A stretch of DNA of 64,000 bases, from positions 10,867,427 through 10,931,426 of the forward strand of contig JASSKH010000010.1 in NCBI GenBank assembly GCA_031763025.1, given 5' to 3'. Origin of the DNA: Macrocystis pyrifera. Taxonomy: Eukaryota > Sar > Phaeophyceae > Laminariales > Laminariaceae. Positions 51,388-59,944 of this stretch are shown one piece after another. Below the pieces are notes generated by a model that had not been told where the DNA came from, did no database searches, and saw only the letters and a list, made by a program, of their open reading frames with translations. How positions within the stretch are numbered: position 1 is the stretch's first letter; each line of letters opens with the position of its first letter. The position numbers and the translations under genes are program-made.

Positions 51388-51905
51388 CTCTTTGCTTCGT
51401 TTCGTTTCTCTAGGTCATGGAATGTGTATCTCGTGCCTGTCCTATGCAGTATGATGACATGACATTGCATTGTATACGTGGCAACGTAGTATCTCTGTCG
51501 CGTAGCTTTGTGACCACAGAACTTGTATCTCTCTAGGATTGAAGAATCGGCACGGACACTGGTTGTGCTGGATGTCGACGGGTAGAAAGAACGGTTTAAT
51601 GTGAAGAAAACAACAACGATCGTATATGTGGCAACGTAGTATCTCTGTGGCGTAGCTTTGTGACCACAGACGATCGTTGTTGTTTTCTTCACATTAAACC
51701 GTTCTTTCTACCCGTCGACATCCAGCACAACCAGTGTCCGTGCCGATTCTTCAATCCTAGAGAGATGCAAGTTCTGTGGTCACAAAGCTACGCTACAGAG
51801 ATATTACGTTGCCAGGTATGCAATGCAATGCCATGTCATCATACTGCGTACGACAGGCACGACATACGCATTCCATGACCTAGAGAAACTAAACGAAACA
51901 AAGAG
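51388..51905. repeat. Large near-perfect palindrome of the (AAC)n-tailed block
   Basis: The plus arm (about 51,388-51,612) and minus arm (about 51,680-51,905) are inverse copies of TTTCTCTAGGTCATGGAATG through CGGTTTAATGTGAAGAAAAC, with a short spacer containing another partial arm and the exact inverse pair AACAACGATCG / CGATCGTTGTT. It looks like two head-to-head 3' ends. Confidence 0.85.
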
Positions 51906-52410
51906 GAAAAAAAACAAAAACAAGGACAATTTGAAAGAGAAAAAGAAACAAGAAAAAAGAAATAAATATATACCTGGTATATGTATATATAGCAACAAAT
52001 CATCGTACCCCCCCCGCAGGGGATCTGGCAGGCACTTGAAAGGAAGGAGCTAGAAAAAAAAAAAAAAAAAAAAAAGAAAACACCACTATTCATAGTCGTC
52101 AAAAGAGTAAGACTAAGAACCAAGGGGAAAATAACAGGCAAACCAAACAAAGCACAAGGCATCCTCCAGGTAGCGGCAGCAGTTTATGGTACGAGTAGCA
52201 CAGCCAGGGTCTCCCTGTTGGCCCGCCTGGTACCTTGCTACCCTGTCTGCCACCATCGTCCAGCGTTCGTCAACTATGCCCGGCCCCTCGGCGTCAGACA
52301 ATACGAAACAAGCAAAGCAGGCTCGTTATCCACCCACGCCACACGACTCCTTCAATAAGTCTTATCAATCGGAGACAGGAAGAGAAAGAAAATATAATGA
52401 AAATCACATA
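51672..52410 (-). mobile_element. LINE-derived short element, minus orientation
   Basis: Inverse of the unit at 45.9 kb: GTT-rich tail, 3' block, TATATACCTGGTATATGTAT, poly-purine tracts, the VADRVARYQAG coding piece near 52,240 and the ATGAAAATCACATA start. Immediately followed by a second, similar unit. Confidence 0.75.
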
Positions 52411-53142
52411 TGTTGTTGTTGTTGTTGTTGTTTTCTTCACATTAAACGTTCTTTCTACGCGTCGACATCCAGCACAACCAGTGTCCGTGCCGATTCTTCA
52501 AACCTAGAGAGATACAGGTTCTGTGGTCACAAAGCTACGCCACAGAGATACTACGTTGCCACGTATGTAATGCAATGCCATGTCATCATACTGCGTACGA
52601 CAGGCACGACATACACATTCCATGACTTAGAAAAACAAAAACGAAACAAAGAGAAAAACAAAAACAAAAACAAAGACAATTCGAAAGAGAAAGAAACAAA
52701 AAAAGAAACTAAAATATACCTGGTATATGTATATACTTCAGTATAGCAAAAAACCATCGTACCCCCACGTAGGGGACGTGGCAGACACTTGAAAAGAACG
52801 AGCTGGAAAAAGAAAAAGAAAAAGAAGAAAACACCACTAGTCGTCAACAGAGTAAGACTAAGAACCAAGGTAAAATAACAGTCAAACCAAACAAAGCACA
52901 AGGCATGCTCCAGGTAGCGGCAGCAGTTTATGGTACGAGTAGCACAGCCAGGGTATCCCTGCTGGCCCGCCTGGTACCTTGCTACCCTGTCTGCCACCAT
53001 CGTCCAGCGTTCGTCAACTATGCCCGGCCCCTCGGCGTCAGACAGTACGAAACAAGCAGAGCAGGCTCGTCATCCACCCACGCCACACGACTCCTTCAAT
53101 AAGGCTTATCAATCGGAGAAAGGAAGAAATGAAAATCACATA
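52411..53142 (-). mobile_element. LINE-derived short element, minus orientation, second in tandem
   Basis: Opens with (TTG)n at 52,411-52,430, then the 3' block, AAAATATACCTGGTATATGT and the same coding piece near 52,975. It differs from its neighbour by small indels, so the pair arose by separate insertions or an older duplication. Confidence 0.75.
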
Positions 53143-53269
53143 GGGTCACCGCAAAGAAGACAATAAAATGAAATAAAAATAAACAAAAACAACAGGAAGA
53201 CAAAGGAAGACCACGTTCGAACCAGCTGCACCAGTTGGTGGTACGAGTAGTATAGGCATATTCTACTTC

Positions 53270-53932
53270 TTAGTCTGCCCGGTACCTGGCTACCCTATCT
53301 GCCATCTCCTTCCTACTTTCGTCCACTGCAGTTTCCCTGCTACTCCTCTTCCCCCCCCTCTCCGCATTCCCTTGGCCGGGTTTTCTGTTACTCCTCTTGT
53401 TGCCCCTCCTCCCCCCATTCCCTTGGACACCACCCACGGCGGATGCGCGGCGCTGCCTGCTCAGCTCAGCCTCAGCCTCGTGCCACCTCACCATGAACCG
53501 TTCGGCTGCTTCCAGGATCCCCCGGTACCACTTCCCCGCCTTTTTTGCAGCAGTGGGCCACAGTGCGGTCTCAACTCCAAACACCAAGGGAGCAAGTTCC
53601 GTTGACCCTTCGGTGGCGCGGAACTCCCTAAGGTCTTCGACTACGCATCTATGCCAAGTCTTAACCTGTCCGCCAGGTCTCGGGTTCTCCCCACCAGCAA
53701 TCGTCCCGAACATCACCCGGCTAGGTAATCGATCCTTGCTTTGCCGTGCCACCCCCCCCGCGAAGAAGAGACGCCGTTTGCGGATGGTCGTTTCGATGCT
53801 CTCGCAACGTGTCATCTTGAGGGCCTTCGCGTACGAGAGGGTGGCATGGTCAGTACGAAGTCGGCGTTGGAAGCCAATGACTCGCAACAGAACTTGGTGG
53901 TGAGCCGTTCGAAGCTTGGCAAAGTGTTCCAT
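53270..53932 (-). pseudogene. LINE ORF C-terminal region, 220 codons open
   Basis: An uninterrupted frame: HFAKLRTAHHQVLLRVIGFQ, LSYAKALKMTRCESIETTIR, KRRLFFAGGVARQ, MFGTIAGGENPRPGGQ, LREFRATEGSTELAPLVFGV and a basic Gly/Arg tail to MADRVARYRAD. The reverse transcriptase is missing upstream, so it is a 5'-truncated copy. It is nearly identical to the plus-strand copy at 54,889-55,611, implying recent activity of the family. Confidence 0.9.
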
Positions 53933-54059
53933 ATAGGGTCAGCACAAAGAAGAAAATAAAATGAAACAAAAGCAAACAATAACAACAGAAGACCAAGGAA
54001 GACCACGTTCGAACCAGCTGCACCAGTTGGTGGTCCGAGTAGTATAGGCATGTTCTACT

Positions 54060-54480
54060 TCTTAGTCTGCCCGGTACCTGGCTACCCTATCTGCCATCTC
54101 CTTCCTACTTTAGTCCACTGCAGTTAGTCTGCCCGGTACCTGGCTACCCTATCTGCCATCTCCTTCCTACTTTCGTCCACTGCAGTTTCCCTTCTACTCC
54201 TCTTCCACTCCTCTTCCCCCCCCATCTCCGCATTCCCTTGGTCGGGTTTTCTGCTACTCCTCTTGTTGCCCCTCCTCCCCCCGCTTTAGTCCCTTCCAGT
54301 CCCACCGTACTTTTCAGGTGCTTGTAGAATCCCCCCTGGTTGTTTTCCACTGGGTGTCGTTCGGTTTTGGAGAGGTACTCTTCAAAATACGCATGCAGTC
54401 CCGCGACCATCACCTCCCAAGTTCGCACACGCAGATCTCGAGTGTCTTCCACGCGGTCCTATCCAGGAGGCGGGCACGCA
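54060..54480 (-). pseudogene. LINE fragment: linker fused directly to C-terminal tail
   Basis: Minus strand: LLDRTAWKTLEICVCELGR, then HAYFEEYLSKTERHPVENNQ and GGFYKHLKSTVGLEGTK, then at once the Gly/Arg tail and TKVGRRWQIG end. Reverse transcriptase is again absent. The terminal 63 bp (CTGCCCGGTACCTGGCTACC ...) is duplicated in tandem at 54,062-54,187. Confidence 0.75.
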
Positions 54481-54724
54481 AGAATTGTCTCGCCATGCTA
54501 ATATGTGAATGCGGCCAAGGTTTCGACACAAGAACACCATCCACGTCTGCGGCAGCGACGTGGAGGGGGTGATGCCGCTTTTTCGATCGTGTCATCAATG
54601 ATAGCCCTGGTGAAAAACTCAACCATGCCAGACGTATTACGGGGCTGGCTAAGCATGCCAGACGTATTACAGGGCTGGATAAGCTGGTTGAGGGTGGAAT
54701 TGTCTCGCGTCCTATCTCGCTGTC

Positions 54725-54727
<3 letters not shown>

Positions 54728-54755
<28 letters not shown>

Positions 54756-54885
54756 TTCTTCACATTAAACCGTTCTTTCTACCTGTCGACATCCAGCACA
54801 ACCAGTGTCCGTGCCGATTCTTCAATCCTATATAGAGATATACAAGTTCTGTGGTCACAAAGCTACGCCACAGAGATACTAAGTC
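54728..54885 (-). mobile_element. Isolated (AAC)n-tailed 3' block
   Basis: (GTT)n at 54,728-54,753, then TTCTTCACATTAAACCGTTC, TCTACCTGTCGACATCCAGC and TGTGGTCACAAAGCTACGCC. It ends abruptly at the start of the next LINE fragment. Confidence 0.8.
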
Positions 54886-54888
54886 CGA

Positions 54889-55611
54889 ATGCTGAAGGCC
54901 GAGGTGATTGAGACCCTGCTCTACGGGTGTGTGACGTGGACTCTCAGAGCGGAACACTTTGCCAAGCTTCGAACGGCTCACCACCAAGTCCTGTTGCGAG
55001 TCATTGGCTTCCAGCGCCGACTTCGTACTGACCATGCCACCCTCTCGTACGCGAAGGCCCTCAAGATGACACGTTGCGAGAGCATCGAAACGACCATCCG
55101 CAAACGGCGTCTTTTCTTCGCGGGGGGGGTGGCACGGCAAAGCAAGGATCGATTACTCAGTCGGGCAATGTTCGGGACGATTGCTGGTGGGGAGAACCCG
55201 AGACCTGGCGGACAGGTTAAGACTTGGCATAGATGCATAGTCGAAGACCTTAGGGAGTTCCGAGCCACCGAAGGGTCAACGGAACTTGCTCCCTTGGTGT
55301 TTGGAGTTGAGACCGCACGGTGGCCCACTGCCGCAAAAAAGGCGGGGATGTGGTACCGGGGGATCCTGGAAGCAGCCGAACGGTTCATGGTGAGGTGGCA
55401 CGAGGCTGAGGCTGAGCTGAGTAGGCAGCGCCGCGCATCCGCCGTGGGTGGTGTCCAAGGGAATGGGGGGAGGAGGGGCAACAAGAGGATTAGCAGAAAA
55501 CCCGACCAAGGGAATGCGGAGAGGGGGGGGAAGAGGAGTAGAAGGGAAACTGCAGTGGGCGAAAGTAGGAAGGAGATGGCAGATAGGGTAGCCAGGTACC
55601 GGGCAGACTAA
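54889..55611 (+). pseudogene. LINE ORF C-terminal region, 240 codons open (longest copy)
   Basis: Starts MLKAEVIETLLYGCVTWTLR, the conserved block just after reverse transcriptase in many LINEs, then HFAKLRTAHHQVLLRVIGFQ and the rest as in the 53.3-kb copy, ending MADRVARYRAD and stop. It is truncated at the 5' side and followed by about 120 bp of the family's 3' untranslated region, which runs straight into another copy at 55.74 kb. The open frame over 240 codons suggests a young insertion. Confidence 0.92.
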
Positions 55612-55734
55612 GAAGTAGAACATGCCTATACTACTCGGACCACCAACTGGTGCAGCTGGTTCGAACGTGGTCTTCCTTTGTCTTCCTGTTGTTTTTGTTT
55701 ATTTTTGTTTCATTTTATTTTCTTCTTTGCGCTG

Positions 55735-56315
55735 ACCCTAACCCTCTCGTATGCGAAGGCGCTCAGGATAACACGATGCGAAAGTATCGAAACGACCATC
55801 CGTAAACGGCGACTCTTCTTTGCGGGGGCTGTGGTGCGGCAACACGAGGGGCGATTGCCCAGTCGGTTGATGTTCGGGACGATCGCTGGTGGGGGGAGCC
55901 CGAAACCAGGCTGGCAGCCCAAGACTTGGCTAGGGCCATTGCTGAGGACCTTAGAGTGTTCAAAGCCACCGAGGGATCAACGGACGACTCCCCCTTAGTC
56001 TTTGGAGTTGGGACCGCACTGTGGCCCACTGCAGCAAAACAGACGGGAAAGTGGTACCGGGGAATCCTCGAAGCAGCTGAACAGTTCATGGGCAGGTGGC
56101 ACGAGACTGAGGCAAAGCTGAGTAGACAGCGCCGTGCATCCGCTGCAGGTAGTGTTAGAGGGAATGGGGGGAGGGGTAACAGCAGGAGGGGTGGAAGGAA
56201 CACCGTACAAGTGTATGGGGGCAGGGGGGGGAACAGGAGGGGTAGAAGGGAAACCGCGGTAGAAGAGAGTAGCAGAGAGACCGCAGATAGGGTAGCAAGC
56301 TACCAGGCCGACTAA
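55735..56315 (+). pseudogene. Diverged LINE C-terminal region with a frameshift
   Basis: SYAKALRITRCESIETTIRK, RRLFFAGAVVRQ and MFGTIAGGGSPKPGWQPKTW are in one frame until about 55,930. The continuation (AEDLRVFKATEGSTDDSPLV, AAEQFMGRWHETE, ETADRVASYQAD) is in another. It is clearly older than the two neighbouring copies and belongs to a different subfamily. Confidence 0.85.
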
Positions 56316-56574
56316 TAGGTTGGACTTTTCTTTGCTACTCATACCGCCAACTGCTGCGGCCGTTCGGTATGTATTTTTTTTTTTGTTTTCCCTTCTTATC
56401 CTTATGAAAGAAGTACTACATAGTGAGTGGGTGACAAGCGTATTTTGGCCCACTCACTATTGCTCTTTTTACTTAGTTAAGTGTTCACCGGGATGCATAG
56501 TCCCCTTTTTCCTTCTCGTATCTTTCCCCTTGCGCGTCCCTTTTGGCTCATGCTCGGGGTAAGTATGTATGTGT

Positions 56575-57954
56575 CTGAGCTTTGGCTTCCCATTTTATTT
56601 ATTTATTTGGGATTCTTCTCCTTTTCTTTTTCTTTTTCTTGTTCTTTTTCGGTTTGGTTTCTTCGTTGCTTCTCTTTCTTTATGGTGTATTTTGGTTGCT
56701 GGCGTACGTATGTATGTTGTGTCGGCCGCACCTAGTGCGAAGGCATGGTATTGCGTAGGCTATTAATGCATCACGGTGTGTTATCTCTGTGTCGTAGTCT
56801 GTGACCACAGAGCTCGTATCTTTCTAGGGTGAAGAATCAGCACGGACACTGGGCTTGCTGGATGTCGACGAGTAGAAGAACGGTTTAATGTGAAGAACAC
56901 ACACACACATATGTGATTTTCATTATATTTTCTTTCTCTTCCTGTCTCCGATTGATAAATAACCTTATTGAAGGAGTCGTGTGGCGTGGCGTGGGTGGAT
57001 GACGAGCCTGCTTTGCTTGTTTCTTATTGTCTGACGCCGAGGGGCCGGGCATAGTTGACGAACGCTGGACGATGGTGGCAGACAGGGTAGCAAGGTACCA
57101 GGCGGGCCAGCAGGGAGACCCTGGCTGTGCTACTCGTACCATAAACTGCTGCCGCTACCTGAAGCATGCCTTGTACTTTGTTTGGTTTGCCTGTTATTTT
57201 TCCCTTGGTTCTTAGTCTTACTCTATATAGTGGTGTTTTCTTCTTTGCCCTTTTTTTTTTTTTTTTTTTTCTAGCTCCTTCCTTTCAAGTGTCTGCCAGA
57301 TCCCCTGAGTGGGGGGTACGATGATTTGTTGCTATATATACATATACCAGGTATATATTTGTTTCTTTTTTCTTGTTTCTTTTCTCTTTCGAATTGTCTT
57401 TGTTTTTTTTTCTGTTTTGTTTTGTTTTTTCTCTTTGTTTCGTTTAGTTTCTCTAGGTCATGGAATGTGTATGTCGTGCCTGTCGTACGCAGTATGATGA
57501 CATGGCATTGCACTGCACACGTGGCAACGTAGTATCTCTGTGGCGTAGCTTTGTGACCACAGAACTTGTATCTCTCTAGGATTGAAGAATAGGCACGGAC
57601 ATTGGTTGTGCTGGATTTGTGTGTGTGTTCTTCACATTAAACCGTTCTTCTACTCGTCGACATCCAGCAAGCCCAGTGTCCGTGCTGATTCTTCACCCTA
57701 GAAAGATACGAGCTCTGTGGTCACAGACTACGACACAGAGATAACACACCGTGATGCATTAATAGCCTACGCAGTACCATGCATGCCTTCGCACTAGGTG
57801 CGGCCGACACAACATACATACATACGCCAGCAACCAAAATACACCATAAAGAAAGAGAAGCAACGAAGAAACCAAACCGAAAAAGAACAAGAAAAAGAAA
57901 AAGAAAAGGAGAAGAATCCCAAATAAATAAATAAAATGGGAAGCCAAAGCTCAG
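56575..57954. mobile_element. 1.38-kb unit with about 340-bp inverted arms
   Basis: Left arm 56,575-56,912 begins CTGAGCTTTGGCTTCCCATT; right arm 57,617-57,954 is its near-perfect inverse ending GGAAGCCAAAGCTCAG. The arms contain TTTTCGGTTTGGTTTCTTCG and a CTCGTATCTTTCTAGGGTGA block. Each inner end reaches the GAACACACACAC or GTGTGTGTTC microsatellite. The 0.7-kb loop is a plus-oriented LINE-derived short element. Either a foldback transposon or two head-to-head retroposon ends. Confidence 0.8.
56909..57616 (+). mobile_element. LINE-derived short element inside the inverted-arm unit
   Basis: Begins ATGTGATTTTCATTATATTT, carries DERWTMVADRVARYQAG near 57,070, CATATACCAGGTATATATTT and the 3' block up to GTTGTGCTGGAT, where it is cut off and joined to the right inverted arm. 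Confidence 0.72.
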
Positions 57955-58016
57955 ATGTCGACGGGTAGAAAGAACGGTTTAATGTGAAGAAAACAATAAC
58001 AACAACAATTCCATCG

Positions 58017-58345
58017 TTTTTTTTTTTTTTTCATCATCACTTTTACTTTCCAGCCCACTCGTAGGAGGTTTTACTCTCGACGATCTTCTGGACAAGCCGT
58101 GGTCACAGATGTCGTTCCTTCTCACCCCCCGGTACGTGCCTTTATTTTTTGTCGCGCATAGGGTTCAGCATTCCCACTGCTCGTCGATTTTCATCGACTG
58201 TAGCCAACTCACGCTCTCGCGCTTTCCGCTTATCAATTTTTTATGCAAGAAAAGGTCCCTACGAGCATGCACTCGGTGAGATTTGAACCCACGAAATTGA
58301 TCTTGATAGGCATGCGGACCACCTACCAGCCACCGGGGACGCCGG
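58017..58345 (-). mobile_element. Full-length tRNA-headed SINE
   Basis: Minus strand: GGCGTCCCCGGTGGCTGGTA head (one base shorter in the A box), degraded B box (GTTCAAATC), full body, tail and a 15-base A-run. It is followed at 58,360-58,480 by a LINE-linked sequence also present near 54,480-54,640. Confidence 0.92.
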
Positions 58346-58865
58346 CCTACCATGGTAATATGTAATATGTGAATGCGGCCAAGGTTTCGACACAAGAACA
58401 CCATCCACGTCTGCGGCAGCGACGTGTGATGCCGCTTTTTCGATCGTGTCATCAATGATAGCCCTGGTGAAAAACTCAACCGTGCCAGACGTATTACGGG
58501 GCTGGATAAGCACGTCAGAGGTATTACAGGATTGGATAAGCTGGTTGGGGGTGGAAACGACCCTCGCGACCACTCTTTGACGGCACGTTTCATCGGACAT
58601 ATAAACGGCTTTGCATTGTTTACTTTTCGGCATAACAATCAAGTGTATCTGCGGCGTAGTGTTGTTACCAAAGAGCTTCGACGACACCGACGCTGGTTGT
58701 ACTATGTGTGTGAAAAAAAAAAAAAAATCAACGGATAGAAAGAAAGGTTAACACATAATACACAAGAAACAGAAAACACGACAAATGACACCACACTCCC
58801 CCCTACGTGTGAATGAAACAGAACCCTGCCTGTGGTGGTGGGGCTTCTCTGCTGATTGTTTGTTT

Positions 58866-59195
58866 TGTTTTTTGTTATCCGTCACTTTTACTTCCCAGCC
58901 CACTCGTAGGAGGTTTTACCCTCGACGATCTTCTGGACAAGCCGTGGTCCCAGGTGTCGTCCCTTCTCCCCCCCCGGTACGTGCCTTTATTTTTGTCGCG
59001 CATAGGGTTCAGCATTCCCACTGCTCGTCGATTTTCATGGAATGTAGCCAACTCCCACGCTTTCGCGCTTTCCGCTTATTATCAATTTTTTATGCAAGAA
59101 AAAGTCCCTATGAGCATGCACTCGGTGGGAGTTGAACCCACGAAATTGATCTTGACAGGCACGCGGACCACCTACCAAGCCACCGGGGACGCCGG
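58866..59195 (-). mobile_element. Full-length tRNA-headed SINE
   Basis: Minus-strand copy with A box TGGCTTGGTAGGTGG and B box GTTCAACTC; the poly(A) is short and interrupted. Lies 520 bp from the previous copy in the same orientation. Confidence 0.92.
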
Positions 59196-59327
59196 TGTCT
59201 GTATGACATTCTCAACGAGAACTTTTGTTTGGCTTGATTTTCAGTCAACTTTCGAATTTAAGTTGATCGGGCTGTGTGCGAGTTTTTTTTTCTGTTTTTG
59301 TTTTATCATCGCTTGTACTTTCCATCA

Positions 59328-59824
59328 TAAGACCAACTATTATGGGAAATTATTTCTGAGATCTCAGAACTGGGATTTCAGGCCGAATATACGCGTTTTA
59401 CTCTGCGGGAAAGCCCAAATCACCAGAAAGACTCCTCGAAATGCTCCCCGTAGTTTTTTGCTAGCTTTCAGGAACAATTTCCCGTTTCTCCAGAGTCCTA
59501 ATTTGAATTTGGGAGGAACCAATCACTTTTCTCTGGAGGGTCAGAAATAAGACTATTGGTCAGAACTGGGGCCAGAAATAGTGGATATTCGAGGATTTTG
59601 ATGAAAAATCACGATGTCCTCAGAACTGGAAGTATGGACGAACACTCCTACTACGACTCTGGAGAAACGGAAAAGTGCTCGAGAAAGCTCTCGGAAAACT
59701 AAGGGGAGCATCCTGAGGAGTCTACCGGCGTTTTTGACAGTCCCGTCGAGTAAATCGCCGGTTTTCGGCAAAAATAAAACAGTTCTGAGACCCGTTCAAA
59801 AATTTGCCATAATAGTTGGTCTAA
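59328..59824. mobile_element. 497-bp foldback element
   Basis: ACCAACTATTATGGGAAATT at the left is inverse to the CCATAATAGTTGGT right end. CTCAGAACTG/CAGTTCTGAG and AGACTCCTCGAAATGCTCCC versus GGGAGCATCCTGAGGAGTCT continue the pairing inward. Total length and arm length closely resemble the 47.9-kb element, but the sequence is unrelated. Confidence 0.87.
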
Positions 59825-59944
59825 GGCCACGCTGGCACTCAAGCAGATTTCCGGTCAGTCTAATCTCTAGATATTTGATCGGAACAGAAAAAAGCGGAAC
59901 AGAAAAAAGCGTCGCTTTTTTTTTTTTCTTTTTTTTTTAATTTT

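Noticed and set aside
40930-56315. Retroviral or LTR element
   Set aside because: No LTR pairs, primer-binding site, integrase or protease motifs; the coding pieces are those of APE-type non-LTR elements.
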